Assembly: GCA_015256945.1 (NCBI GenBank)
Contig: JABZLB010000007.1
Coordinates: 1-64,000 of the forward strand
Source of the DNA: Prevotellaceae bacterium
GTDB lineage: Bacteria; Bacteroidota; Bacteroidia; Bacteroidales; Bacteroidaceae
Direction: 5' to 3'
DNA length: 64,000 nt
Both the position numbers and the translations under genes were made by a program. Position 1 is the first letter of the stretch. Each line of letters begins with the position of its first letter. Of this stretch, positions 50,102 to 58,943 are shown one piece after another. The notes under the pieces are model-generated. The model worked only from the letters and a program-made list of their open reading frames with translations, made no database searches and was not told the origin of the DNA.

Positions 50102-51628
50102 CTATGGCATTGCAATACCCATTTCGGCGGCCTTTTGCCTGAGCAACGCCATCAGTGGTTCGCGTTCGTTGGGCACACGGTTGTCGAGCACGGCATCTTT
50201 CAGTGCGGCTTTCAGCTCGCCCACCTCACGCGAAGGCTTTAAAGAGAACAGTTCCATAATTTCGTTACCATCAATACACGGCTGAAGCTCGCGCTTGTAA
50301 TCGCGTTCTTTCAAGTCGGTTATTTTCTCACGAACCAGCCTGAAGTTCTCAAGGAAGCGTGCTTTCTTCACACGATTCTTGCTCGTTATATCGGCTTCGC
50401 ACAACATCATCAGGTCATCGATGTCGTCATCAGCGTCATTTACAAGACGACGTACGGCGCTGTCGGTTACCTCATCGTCAGCAATGGCAATGGGACGCAT
50501 ATGCAAATCGACCAGCTTTTGCACATACTTCATCTTCGTATCCATCGGCAGCTTAAGGCGTCGAAAGATAACAGGAACCATTTTTGCCCCGATAAAGTTA
50601 TGGTTGTGAAACGTCCACCCCAGGGCATTGTTCCACCGCTTGCTCCGCGTTTTGCCAATATCGTGCAGCAAGGCCGCCCATCGCAGCCATAGTTTGTGGG
50701 CTTCGAGGTGGTCAATATCGGCCTGTATCTGTATTTTTTCGGCATCATCGTCAGCCGTTTCAAGCCTCTTGTGCAGCTGTTCAAGATGGTTACGCTGGGC
50801 ATTGCAAACGTTATCAAGCACCTCGAGCGTGTGATAGAAGTTGTTTTTGTGTGCCCGTCCATTGCGGGTTTCAACAATATCGAGGTCGGCCAGCTCTGGT
50901 AACAGGAGCCGTAGCAGTCCGCAACGGTGAAGGTCAACAAAGCCGCGACTCGGCTCTTCGGCAAGCATTATCTTGTTTAACTCCTCTTCTACTCGCTCGC
51001 CGCTGATTATTTTTATACGGTCTGCATGGCGTGAAAGCGCATCAAAAGTATTGTCTTCAATATAAAATTTAAGCTGGGTGGCAAATCTTATACAACGTAA
51101 CATGCGCAGCGGATCGTCGCTAAAGGTGATGCTTGGGTCAAGCGGAGTGCATATAATACCGTCTTCAAGGTCGGCGATACCGTTGAAAGGGTCGACCAGC
51201 TGGCCAAATCTTTCACGGTTTAAACATACTGCAAGGGCATTGATTGTGAAGTCGCGGCGGTTCTGATCGTCCTCTAACGTACCGTCTTCAACATGTGGCT
51301 TTCGGCTGTCGTGGCTGTAACTCTCCTTGCGTGCGCCAACAAACTCAATCTCCTGCCCCCGATATTTTACCTGTGCCGTTCCAAAATTACGGAACACCGA
51401 CAAAACAGCACGTTTCCCAAGACGCTCTTTAAGCCTCCGGGCTACGCCAATACCGCTGCCCACTACCACCACATCAATGTCGTTAGAAGGGCGTTCAAGG
51501 AACAGGTCGCGCACGTAGCCGCCCACCACATAGCACTCAAGGCCGAGACTATCAGCGGCTTCAGAAATAGTATGAAAGATGTCTTTATCAAGGAGTTTCG
51601 CCAGTTCGGCATCGCTAAGTAATCGCAT
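50102..51628 (-). CDS. cca: CCA tRNA nucleotidyltransferase with HD domain
   Basis: Adds or repairs the 3' CCA of tRNA. From the ATG at 51628 it is 508 aa. The polymerase head has VVGGYVRDLFLERPSNDIDV (about 33-52) with the GGxVRD and Asp-x-Asp motifs, then RRDFTINALAV (about 122-132). A C-terminal HD region holds LLHDIGK (about 319-325). The total is longer than minimal class II CCA enzymes because of the HD domain, a normal form in Bacteroidota. The 15 upstream codons of the frame cross the promoter and are excluded. Confidence 0.93.
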   Translation of the reverse strand: MRLLSDAELAKLLDKDIFHTISEAADSLGLECYVVGGYVRDLFLERPSNDIDVVVVGSGIGVARRLKERLGKRAVLSVFRNFGTAQVKYRGQEIEFVGARKESYSHDSRKPHVEDGTLEDDQNRRDFTINALAVCLNRERFGQLVDPFNGIADLEDGIICTPLDPSITFSDDPLRMLRCIRFATQLKFYIEDNTFDALSRHADRIKIISGERVEEELNKIMLAEEPSRGFVDLHRCGLLRLLLPELADLDIVETRNGRAHKNNFYHTLEVLDNVCNAQRNHLEQLHKRLETADDDAEKIQIQADIDHLEAHKLWLRWAALLHDIGKTRSKRWNNALGWTFHNHNFIGAKMVPVIFRRLKLPMDTKMKYVQKLVDLHMRPIAIADDEVTDSAVRRLVNDADDDIDDLMMLCEADITSKNRVKKARFLENFRLVREKITDLKERDYKRELQPCIDGNEIMELFSLKPSREVGELKAALKDAVLDNRVPNEREPLMALLRQKAAEMGIAMP

Positions 51629-51661
51629 GGTATATCCCGTTATATCGTATAAAAGCAACTG

Positions 51662-51669
51662 CAAAGGTA
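51662..51669 (-). promoter_or_regulatory. cca promoter -7 element
   Basis: TACCTTTG on the minus strand (51669 down to 51662), 33 bp before the chosen cca ATG. Confidence 0.6.
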
Positions 51670-51713
51670 GCAATAAAATATATATACGCTATGACGAATA
51701 CCGAATTAATTGC

Positions 51714-51721
51714 TATCTTTG
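51714..51721 (+). promoter_or_regulatory. Promoter -7 element of the small lipoprotein gene
   Basis: TATCTTTG at 51714-51721, 19 bp before the ATG at 51741. It is back to back with the cca promoter. Confidence 0.6.
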
Positions 51722-51740
51722 CACACGTTAAACCACAGTT

Positions 51741-52142
51741 ATGAAACCGTTTTTTTTGCTTTTCACAGCCCTTTTGCTGGCATCGTGCCAGTTCTCGCCC
51801 GACGAGCAGGCAGCCCGGGCCTTACAACGCATCGACTCGCTGTACGCATCGCACAACTATCAGGCCACGCTCAATGCCATACGGCAGCTTCGTGACCAGT
51901 ACCCCAGAGCCATAAAGGCGCGTGAAAAAGCGCTGAAAATATGGCAGGAAGCCTCTTTAAAGATGACCCAACAGGAAATAGGACTTACCGATTCGGCCCT
52001 TCAGGCAGTTACCGCACAGTGGAAAACCGAACAGAATATAGGCCGGCGCAACAGGCTTCGCGCACAAATCGATTCGCTGCAAGTGCGTTACGACGCCCTC
52101 TGTGGCACGGTAAGGGTTATACACAGGAGGCAGAGAGAGTAA
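51741..52142 (+). CDS. Small helical lipoprotein of unknown function
   Basis: A 133 aa protein with a lipobox LASC (about Cys16). The mature part is almost entirely helical with heptad-like spacing (ARALQRIDSLYASHNYQATL, then a second helix to the C-terminus), so a coiled coil is likely. It resembles Bacteroidota lipoproteins found ahead of the DUF1599 gene. No function is assigned. The C-terminus is strongly basic (VIHRRQRE). A separate promoter lies between it and the next gene. Confidence 0.75.
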   Translation: MKPFFLLFTALLLASCQFSPDEQAARALQRIDSLYASHNYQATLNAIRQLRDQYPRAIKAREKALKIWQEASLKMTQQEIGLTDSALQAVTAQWKTEQNIGRRNRLRAQIDSLQVRYDALCGTVRVIHRRQRE

Positions 52143-52194
52143 TGACAAGCCTGCGAAAGTTACTGCAAAAAAGCACGGATATGAATAAATTTAG

Positions 52195-52202
52195 TAACTT
52201 TG
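52195..52202 (+). promoter_or_regulatory. DUF1599 gene promoter -7 element
   Basis: TAACTTTG at 52195-52202 ends eight bases before the ATG at 52211, implying a leader of only a few nucleotides. Confidence 0.6.
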
Positions 52203-52210
52203 CAAACAGT

Positions 52211-52765
52211 ATGGCAGAACAAAATACAGAACAACAGTTCAGAGAGGTGATGGCAGAATGCCGTGACCTGTTTGCCAAGAAGCTGCACGACTATGGTGCT
52301 TCATGGCGTATCATGCGGCCTTCATCGTTAACCGACCAGCTCTTTATTAAGGCAAAGCGCATCCGTTCGCTCGGCATCTCGGGCCAGTCGCTTGTGGGAG
52401 AAGGTATCAGACCAGAGTTCATCGCCCTGGTTAACTATGGTATCATCGGTTTGATACAGCTCGACATGGAACCTACTACACGTGTAGACATCACGGCCGA
52501 CGATGCTCTTGCACTGTATGATCACCATGCAAATGAGGCCCGAACGCTGATGATGAAGAAGAATCACGATTATGGCGAAGCGTGGAGAGATATGAGAGTG
52601 AGCAGCTATACCGACTTAATCCTCACCAAGATAGCCAGAATAAAAGAGCTTGAAGACCAGAACGGCCAGGCCATCGTATCGGAAGGCATCGATGCTAATT
52701 ATCAGGATATTATCAATTATGCCGTGTTTGGAGCCATCAGGCTGAAAGAAAATTCGCGGCATTAA
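52211..52765 (+). CDS. DUF1599 protein with internal duplication
   Basis: A 184 aa cytoplasmic protein made of two similar halves. Half 1 (about 10-80) has the pattern KKLHDYGASWRIMRPSSLTD, then KAKRIRSLG and GEGIRPEFIALVNYGIIGLI. Half 2 (about 102-180) repeats it as KKNHDYGEAWRDMRVSSYTD, then KIARIKELE and SEGIDANYQDIINYAVFGAI. The conserved His, Asp, Tyr, Trp and Arg in both suggest two equivalent ligand- or metal-binding sites. Function is unknown. Upstream in-frame codons cross the promoter and are excluded. It heads the transcript to tpiA. Confidence 0.86.
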   Translation: MAEQNTEQQFREVMAECRDLFAKKLHDYGASWRIMRPSSLTDQLFIKAKRIRSLGISGQSLVGEGIRPEFIALVNYGIIGLIQLDMEPTTRVDITADDALALYDHHANEARTLMMKKNHDYGEAWRDMRVSSYTDLILTKIARIKELEDQNGQAIVSEGIDANYQDIINYAVFGAIRLKENSRH

Positions 52766-52785
52766 CGAGAAACGCAAGCAGAAGC

Positions 52786-54228
52786 GTGGAACAAAATACA
52801 GCAAACAACAACATAACGCCACCGGCTGCCTGTTGTAAACACGACATGGCAGGCCCGTTAACGCTGAAACAAAGGCTCGGCAGGTACGGGGTAAACCTTT
52901 GTCGTCTGGTGCTCGGTATGGTGTTTGTATTCTCAGGTTTCGTCAAAGCCATCGACCCTTTAGGCACGCAATACAAGATTCAGGAGTACTTAGCGGCCAT
53001 AGGTTTGGGCGGCATGATACCCGATTTGCTGACACTGGGCACATCGATTGCGTTGTCGGCGGTAGAGTTCTGCCTCGGAATTTTTGTGCTTTTTGCCATT
53101 CGTCGCAGACTCTGTGCGAAAATCATGCTGGTATTTATGGGTGGCATGACGCTGATAAGCCTTTGGTTAGCCCTGTTCAATCCGGTGACCGACTGTGGCT
53201 GTTTCGGCGATGCCGTCAGGCTTTCAAATCAGCAGACACTGATAAAAGACCTGATATTGATGGTGCCTGCCATCGTTTTGTGGCGATGGCCATTGAAGAT
53301 GTACAGGTTCATATCGAGGTCCAGCCAGTGGATAGCCATCAATTTTACCATCCTTTTTATATTGATAACAAGCCTCTACTGCCTGTATAAGCTGCCCGTT
53401 TTTGATTTCAGGCCCTACCATGTAGGCGCAGATATAAAGAAAGGTATGCAAATACCGGAAGGCGCTGAGCAGCCTAAGTTTGTTACTTCATTCCTTATGG
53501 AGAAGAACGGTGTGCGCAAAGAGTTCAGCCTTGACAATTATCCCGACTCGACATGGCAGTTTATTGACTCAAAGACAACGCAAATATCGGAAGGCTATGT
53601 GCCTCCAATTCACGACTTTTCCATACAGGCATCCGAAGGCGATGACATCACAGACAGCGTGCTTTCACGACGCGGTTATACGTTCCTGCTGATTTCACCG
53701 AATCTGGATAAGGCCGATGACGGCGACTTTGGAGCCATAGATGCGCTGTACGAATACGCCAGAGAACAGGGCGTTCCATTCTATTGTCTTACCGCCTCAA
53801 CAGAAGAAGCCATCAGGCATTGGGAAGATATTACGGGCGCAGAATATCCATTTTATATCACCGATGAAACGACGTTGAAGACCATTATCCGCAGTAATCC
53901 CGGACTGTTATTGCTGAAAAACGGCGTGGTGATAGGCAAATGGAGCCACAACGACCTGCCAGCGGCCGATGATTTACAAGGTCCGCTGGAGAAAACAACG
54001 ATAGGACGGATGCCTGATGACAGCGTAGGAAAGACAATTACACAGGTTTTACTGTGGTTCTTCCTGCCGCTGATACTGCTCACTTTCGCCGATCGCACAT
54101 GGGCATGGAGCAAGTATGTAAGACTGAAAATAAAGCAAGAGAAGCAGTTTATTGAAGAAAAAACCGAACAAATAGAAAATACATCCAACAAAATTATATC
54201 AACTTTTAAAAAAGAAAAGAACAAATGA
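52786..54228 (+). CDS. DoxX/MauE-like membrane protein fused to a thioredoxin-like domain (BT_3928 family)
   Basis: A 480 aa protein. Residues about 35-205 hold four or more helices with a DoxX/MauE-type layout and the motif NPVTDCGCFGDA (about 126-137). Residues about 215-405 form a periplasmic thioredoxin-like region (YTFLLISPNLDKADDGDF, then VPFYCLTASTEEAI), without a CxxC pair. A final helix and a charged cytoplasmic tail follow. A link to disulfide or quinone chemistry is inference. The start is a GTG at 52786; ATG 52846 is an alternative. It overlaps tpiA by four bases. Confidence 0.8.
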   Translation: MEQNTANNNITPPAACCKHDMAGPLTLKQRLGRYGVNLCRLVLGMVFVFSGFVKAIDPLGTQYKIQEYLAAIGLGGMIPDLLTLGTSIALSAVEFCLGIFVLFAIRRRLCAKIMLVFMGGMTLISLWLALFNPVTDCGCFGDAVRLSNQQTLIKDLILMVPAIVLWRWPLKMYRFISRSSQWIAINFTILFILITSLYCLYKLPVFDFRPYHVGADIKKGMQIPEGAEQPKFVTSFLMEKNGVRKEFSLDNYPDSTWQFIDSKTTQISEGYVPPIHDFSIQASEGDDITDSVLSRRGYTFLLISPNLDKADDGDFGAIDALYEYAREQGVPFYCLTASTEEAIRHWEDITGAEYPFYITDETTLKTIIRSNPGLLLLKNGVVIGKWSHNDLPAADDLQGPLEKTTIGRMPDDSVGKTITQVLLWFFLPLILLTFADRTWAWSKYVRLKIKQEKQFIEEKTEQIENTSNKIISTFKKEKNK

Positions 54229-54986
54229 GAAAGAAAATTGTTGCAGGAAACTGGAAGATGAACGAAAACCTGCAGGAGGGTGTAGCCCTCGCAAAGGAGA
54301 TCAATGAAGCGTTAAAGGCCGACAAACCCAATTGTGACGTTGTAATTTGCACGCCATTTATCCACCTCGCAAGCGTGGCATCGGTACTCGATGAAAGCGT
54401 GGTTAAGCTGGGTGCAGAGAACTGTGCCGACAAGGAAAAAGGCGCATTCACAGGCGAAGTTTCCGCAGCCATGGTTAAATCAACGGGTGCACAGTATGTC
54501 ATTCTTGGACATTCAGAGCGCCGTCAGTATTATAACGAGACTGCAGAAATACTGAAAGAGAAGGTAAAACTGGCGCTGGCCAACGGTCTTAAAATCATTT
54601 TCTGCTGTGGAGAAACCCTGGAAGAGCGCGAATCAAACAGGCAAAACGAAGTAGTTAAGGCTGAACTCGATGGCTCTGTATTCAATCTTTCTGCCGACGA
54701 ATGGAAAAATATTGTGCTCGCTTACGAGCCAATCTGGGCTATTGGCACGGGTAAAACCGCTACCTCTGAGCAAGCAGAGGAGATGCTTGCTTACATTCGC
54801 TCTATCGTTGCAGAGAAGTATGGCAAGGACGTTGCTGAAGAAACATCCATCCTTTATGGTGGTTCTTGCAAGGCAAGCAATGCTCCTGAACTGTTCTCTA
54901 AGCCGAATATCGATGGCGGTTTAATCGGTGGTGCTTCATTAAAGTGTGCTGATTTCAAGGGCATTATTGACGCCTGGAAGAAATAA
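54225..54986 (+). CDS. tpiA: Triosephosphate isomerase
   Basis: Interconverts dihydroxyacetone phosphate and glyceraldehyde 3-phosphate in glycolysis. It has 253 aa with all key residues visible: AGNWKMN (Lys near 11), ILGHSERR (catalytic His near 98), AYEPIWAIGTGKTA (catalytic Glu near 170, then the flexible loop) and ILYGGSCKASNAPEL (phosphate binding). It overlaps the upstream membrane-protein gene by four bases, ATGA, indicating translational coupling. Confidence 0.98.
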   Translation: MRKKIVAGNWKMNENLQEGVALAKEINEALKADKPNCDVVICTPFIHLASVASVLDESVVKLGAENCADKEKGAFTGEVSAAMVKSTGAQYVILGHSERRQYYNETAEILKEKVKLALANGLKIIFCCGETLEERESNRQNEVVKAELDGSVFNLSADEWKNIVLAYEPIWAIGTGKTATSEQAEEMLAYIRSIVAEKYGKDVAEETSILYGGSCKASNAPELFSKPNIDGGLIGGASLKCADFKGIIDAWKK

Positions 54987-55000
54987 TACTGTATAATTGC

Positions 55001-55048
55001 CGGCCCCCGGGTACGCCATCATCATGTAACGGTGATGCCCCGGGGCCG
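55001..55048 (+). terminator. GC-rich hairpin after tpiA, possible partial terminator
   Basis: CGGCCCC (55001-55007) pairs with GGGGCCG (55042-55048), with further pairing inside. The following T run is weak (ACTTTCTG), so it may attenuate rather than end transcription into the SPOR and folE genes. Confidence 0.5.
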
Positions 55049-55064
55049 ACTTTCTGATCATATC

Positions 55065-55130
55065 ATTATTCTATTTAGATAATACCATTATCCTATTTAG
55101 ATAATATCATTACTCTATTTAATTGATTTA
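55065..55130. repeat. 22-bp tandem array, 3 units, ending at a start codon
   Basis: Units starting ATTATTCTATTTAG or a close variant begin at 55065, 55087 and 55109, exactly 22 bp apart. The third is degenerate at its 3' end. The array ends at the ATG of the SPOR gene (55130), as the pnuT array ends at its ATG. Confidence 0.85.
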
Positions 55131-55888
55131 TGAAAAGATTTGTCCTTTTCTTTGCATCCGTTCTTTGTATTATCATGACGGCTCATGCACAGACTTATAC
55201 CGAACACGTGCAACAACGGCAGCGCGGTAAGGGCACCGTTACCATTACACAAAGCAAGGAAATTGACGATATTGTGAACGGAACAGTCACCGTTAACACT
55301 GAAAAAACAACCACCCCACTACGCAAGCCTGACGCTGTTACGACAGGTAAGAAACCACAACAGCCCCAAACCACAACACGTCCACAACAGCAGGACGACA
55401 GGAAAACAACACGAAAGGATACAGACAAGACCGTTCGCGAACCCGAAAAAGCCCCACGAGATAAAGCTCGTGAGACACAAAAAGACGAAAATAAGAAAGC
55501 CAACGACGAGCCTCGAAAGGCCGATGACAACAAACATACAGAAGCAAACCGTACACAACAGGACGACGACAACGAGTTTTCCATACCTACTGTGGACATG
55601 CGTAAGAAGGTAATGCGCCACAGTTACAAGGTAACGGGCTACCGTGTACAGGCTTTTGCCGGTGGCAATACACGCAACGACAAGAACCGTGCCCAGCAAA
55701 TCGGCAATGCAATTAAAATGAATTTCCCCGACCAGCCGGTGTATGTCCACTTCTATTCTCCCCGTTGGATTTGCCGTGTAGGCAATTTTCGCTCATTGCC
55801 AGAGGCTGAACGTATGCTGAAAGAGGTCAAAGCCATGGGCTATCACTCGGCTACAATAGTAAAGGGTAAGATTTCAGTGATGTATTAA
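55130..55888 (+). CDS. Secreted SPOR-domain protein
   Basis: A 252 aa protein with a signal peptide ending AHAQ (about residue 21). A long charged, low-complexity linker rich in Lys, Asp, Thr, Arg and Gln (about 60-155) precedes a C-terminal SPOR domain (YRVQAFAGGNTRNDKNRAQQ, then VYVHFYSPRWICRVGNFRS). SPOR domains bind peptidoglycan stripped of stem peptides, mainly at the septum. The tpiA-SPOR-folE order is common in Bacteroidota. It probably acts in the periplasm at the cell wall; the partner is unknown. Confidence 0.87.
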   Translation: MKRFVLFFASVLCIIMTAHAQTYTEHVQQRQRGKGTVTITQSKEIDDIVNGTVTVNTEKTTTPLRKPDAVTTGKKPQQPQTTTRPQQQDDRKTTRKDTDKTVREPEKAPRDKARETQKDENKKANDEPRKADDNKHTEANRTQQDDDNEFSIPTVDMRKKVMRHSYKVTGYRVQAFAGGNTRNDKNRAQQIGNAIKMNFPDQPVYVHFYSPRWICRVGNFRSLPEAERMLKEVKAMGYHSATIVKGKISVMY

Positions 55889-56023
55889 TACGGTGTCGTT
55901 TCTGCGCGATTATCATTTTGTAGACGCACGAAAACGATGCCATCACGGCACGAATACAACGCCAGCCATATATTATTAAGGTATTCATACCACAATAATA
56001 CAACAAAATTACAATACGATTAT

Positions 56024-56617
56024 ATGAATCCGGAAACAGAATTCAGAAACGGTCTTGATGAGATGGCATCGCATTATCGCGCCATCCTCGACCTTATCGG
56101 TGAAGCTCCCGAGCGTGAAGGACTGCTCAAAACGCCGATGCGTGTAGCAAAAGCCATGCAAATTCTGACACGTGGCTACACACAAGACCCGCACAAAGTG
56201 CTTACAGACGCCCTGTTTGAGGAAAAATACGACCAGATGGTAATTGTTAAAGACATCGACTTTTTTTCGATGTGTGAACACCATTTGCTCCCTTTCTACG
56301 GCAAAGCACATGTGGCTTACATTCCCGACGGGCACATAACGGGTCTCAGTAAGGTTGCACGCGTCGTCGATATATTCTCTCATCGTTTGCAGGTTCAGGA
56401 ACGACTGACACAACAAATCAAGGATTGCATCAACGATACACTAAAGCCTCAGGGCGTAATGGTGGTGTTGGAGGCCAAGCATATGTGCATGCAGATGCGC
56501 GGTGTAGAGAAGCAAAACAGCATCACTACGACGAGCGCGTACAGCGGTGTCTTCGATTCGGCCAAGGTTCGTGAGGAGTTTATGAGTCTGCTCAGGGGAG
56601 AATCGAAGCGCATTTAA
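56024..56617 (+). CDS. folE: GTP cyclohydrolase I
   Basis: Opens GTP to dihydroneopterin triphosphate, the first step of folate synthesis. It has 197 aa from MNPETEFRNG, the usual length. Motifs seen are EGLLKTPMRVAKAM (about 32-45), FFSMCEHHLLPFYGKAHVAY (zinc Cys and His residues, about 81-100), GLSKVARVVDIFSHRLQVQE and the HMCMQMRGVEKQNSIT block with the third zinc Cys. The frame could begin at 55937, adding 29 residues that do not resemble the family, so the later ATG is preferred. Confidence 0.93.
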   Translation: MNPETEFRNGLDEMASHYRAILDLIGEAPEREGLLKTPMRVAKAMQILTRGYTQDPHKVLTDALFEEKYDQMVIVKDIDFFSMCEHHLLPFYGKAHVAYIPDGHITGLSKVARVVDIFSHRLQVQERLTQQIKDCINDTLKPQGVMVVLEAKHMCMQMRGVEKQNSITTTSAYSGVFDSAKVREEFMSLLRGESKRI

Positions 56618-56867
56618 AGTGCTAGCATATTAATTTGACTGTACAATAACAACCTCTCTAAAGTATATTTGTACGAAAACCAAAACGCCCTTGCCATAAC
56701 ATAAAAAAAGGAAGACAAGAGCTTTAAAACAGAATTTTGGACAGCGCACATGCTTATCCAGAATAGTTTACAAAAGTTTTGCACGAAAATCAAACACCAA
56801 TTTAACGAGTATTTCGCTACAAATACAGTTTCTTCAAAGAGTTTTTCCAACCGATTTACATCAGAAT

Positions 56868-57671
56868 ATGAAGTTCATTTCATGGAATGTCAACGGCCTT
56901 CGCGCTTGTGTCAAGGTAAAAACTGACGACGAAGGCAACGTAACCAGCAAGGGATTTGAAGCCTATTTCAACGATTTAAATGCCGATTTCTTCTGTCTTC
57001 AGGAGACGAAGATGCAGGAAGGTCAGCTCGATTTGCAGTTTGACGGCTATCGTTCGTATTGGAATTACGCCGACAAAAAAGGCTATTCGGGCACGGCTAT
57101 CTATGCCAGGCACGAGCCTTTGTCGGTAAAATACGGCATGGATATGGACGAACACGACCACGAAGGCCGCGTCATTACGCTCGAATATGACAAGTTTTTC
57201 CTCGTCACTGTGTACACACCCAACTCGCAGGATGCCGAAGTAAAAGGCGGAAAACCCCGCCGTCTGCCCTACCGTATGCAATGGGAGGACGACTTCAGGG
57301 CTTATCTTCTTTCGCTCGATAAGGTTAAACCCGTCATCGTTTGCGGAGACATGAATGTGGCTCACAACGAAATCGACCTGAAAAACCCCAGGACAAACCG
57401 CAACAATGCAGGCTTTACCGACGAGGAACGCGAAAAGATGACCGAACTTCTCAACAGTGGTTTCATCGATACTTTCCGCCAGTTACATCCCGAAGACGTC
57501 ACATACAGCTGGTGGAGCTATCGTTTTCGCAGTCGCGAAAAGAACGCAGGATGGCGCATTGACTATTTTATTGCATCCGAACGACTGCTGCCTTCCATCT
57601 CGTCGGCAAGCATACACACCGAAATTTACGGCAGCGACCATTGCCCTGTGGAGGTAGATATTGACCTGTAA
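56868..57671 (+). CDS. xth: Exodeoxyribonuclease III (AP endonuclease)
   Basis: Cuts DNA at abasic sites and degrades 3' ends in base-excision repair, the step after a glycosylase such as the Tag domain encoded at 41361. The 267 aa protein has MKFISWNVNGLRA (Asn near 8), FFCLQETKMQEGQ (catalytic Glu near 47), YTPNSQD, VICGDMNVAHNEIDL (Asp and Asn near 161-163) and GSDHCPVEVD (catalytic Asp-His pair near 258). A 250-bp gap separates it from folE; no consensus promoter was recognised there. Confidence 0.97.
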   Translation: MKFISWNVNGLRACVKVKTDDEGNVTSKGFEAYFNDLNADFFCLQETKMQEGQLDLQFDGYRSYWNYADKKGYSGTAIYARHEPLSVKYGMDMDEHDHEGRVITLEYDKFFLVTVYTPNSQDAEVKGGKPRRLPYRMQWEDDFRAYLLSLDKVKPVIVCGDMNVAHNEIDLKNPRTNRNNAGFTDEEREKMTELLNSGFIDTFRQLHPEDVTYSWWSYRFRSREKNAGWRIDYFIASERLLPSISSASIHTEIYGSDHCPVEVDIDL

Positions 57672-58011
57672 ACAACGCTGAAGGAACACCATAAAAGTAC
57701 CATCCGCCGACAATAACATATTTGTTGCAGCAGGATACAGACACTGATCATAGGCCGTAACACGCCTATACCGCTTGCTATACATGCCAACACCACAGGC
57801 TTAATGTGGCAGCAGCCACAGCACAATGCGGTAACGTATGCGGCGCTACCTGCCTGTGCATACAGCTCTACACGCTTAAACAGGCTCCATAAAAACATAA
57901 ACGGGATAAGCATACCCTGATGCTTATCCCGTTTTCTATTGTTATCAACTAAAAAGGTCTGCATTCTCACGAACACAGACCGACGATTTTCTTATGAGAA
58001 AAAAATAGTAT
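57672..58011. other. 340-bp convergent gap between xth and the YwqK-like gene
   Basis: The gap ends with a strong bidirectional hairpin. The 225 bp before it have coding-like base composition but no sustained frame on either strand, so they may be a decayed gene; nothing identifiable was seen. Confidence 0.5.
57899..57938. terminator. Bidirectional terminator between xth and the YwqK-like gene
   Basis: Perfect 15-bp stem, left arm 57899-57913 and right arm 57920-57934, with T after and A before. Confidence 0.85.
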
Positions 58012-58524
58012 TTATTGTAAGAGAGATGCTATTTCGCTTACGGGACGCCTTTCCTGGCTGCCGTCCTGGCGTGTAATCATAAAGTAATCGTATACCGAAC
58101 GGCCTTGCTTATAAACAACAACGGCTACACCTCCATCCCTCATCTGAAGCGTAAAATAGCCGTTTCGCTTGCCGTCAACATACTTACCGCGCAGCTTTTC
58201 ACGCCCATTGACGTAATAAGTAGTCACTTCTCCGTTGAGAACGGTATTGTTATCGTTGTTCAAATCAATAAAGTTGTAGCCGCCTTCAGCACGCAGGGTT
58301 CCGTCCATATAAAAGTCCTGAAACACGTCTTCCTTTGTCATACCGTTGCCTTGCACCTTTAACAGCCTGTAATAACCGGCCTCGTCCGAACTGTTTACGC
58401 GCTGATGGTTTGCACCATAAAACAACGTATCGGCAACCACTACGGCATTTTCACTAACACGTGTACGGCCAAAGCCTGAAACGGTTAACAACAACATCAT
58501 GCTAACTAAAACTATCTTCTTCAT
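58012..58524 (-). CDS. Exported YwqK/MORN-like repeat protein
   Basis: A 170 aa protein with a signal peptide ending in the GFGRT region (about residue 20). The rest has short beta-hairpin repeats of the MORN/YwqK type (FYMDGTLRAEGGYNFID, YYVNGREKLRGKYVDGKRNG, FTLQMRDGGVAVVVYKQGR). Such repeats mediate binding, and in Bacteroidota they are widespread secreted proteins of unknown role. Database labels calling YwqK an antitoxin should not be taken as function here, since no toxin gene is adjacent. It is a single gene with its own promoter and terminator. Confidence 0.7.
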   Translation of the reverse strand: MKKIVLVSMMLLLTVSGFGRTRVSENAVVVADTLFYGANHQRVNSSDEAGYYRLLKVQGNGMTKEDVFQDFYMDGTLRAEGGYNFIDLNNDNNTVLNGEVTTYYVNGREKLRGKYVDGKRNGYFTLQMRDGGVAVVVYKQGRSVYDYFMITRQDGSQERRPVSEIASLLQ

Positions 58525-58567
58525 TTTTTAAAAGCTTAAGAGTTATATTTATTCTTGTTTTATGTCA

Positions 58568-58575
58568 CAAATATA
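58568..58575 (-). promoter_or_regulatory. YwqK-like gene promoter -7 element
   Basis: TATATTTG on the minus strand (58575 down to 58568), about 44 bp before the ATG; -33 element unclear. Confidence 0.5.
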
Positions 58576-58908
58576 GATAAAACTTATCAAAGGTTGTTCA
58601 GATTTTAACGTTATTTTATCATTATTTTTCATCAAAAAATAAACTGTAATCCATTGCCTCACTTTTGATATGAAATTATAATAAAACCGTCCGTTATCTT
58701 ACACTTTGCAAAACGCGTTGGCTAAAAACAACGACAACCAAGGTGTATTACTTACATTATGCTACTTTTATACTATAAACCATCCCATGCAAAAAGACAT
58801 AAAAACAGAGAAATTGAAATATAATTACAATCAATGTGTAAAATATTTTGATTTTGTTGTCAACTTGATTTAAATCAATTTACTTTACTGTCACTTTGTA
58901 AATCAAAC

Positions 58909-58943
58909 GTGCCCGTTTTGTCACAATTCGACAAAACGGGCAC
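58909..58943. terminator. Perfect hairpin, terminator of the downstream minus-strand operon or of a small RNA
   Basis: Perfect 14-bp stem: GTGCCCGTTTTGTC (58909-58922) and its complement (58930-58943), loop of 7. It lies about 100 bp beyond the stop codon of the minus-strand TonB-C gene and has only a weak T-rich tail on either side. Confidence 0.6.
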
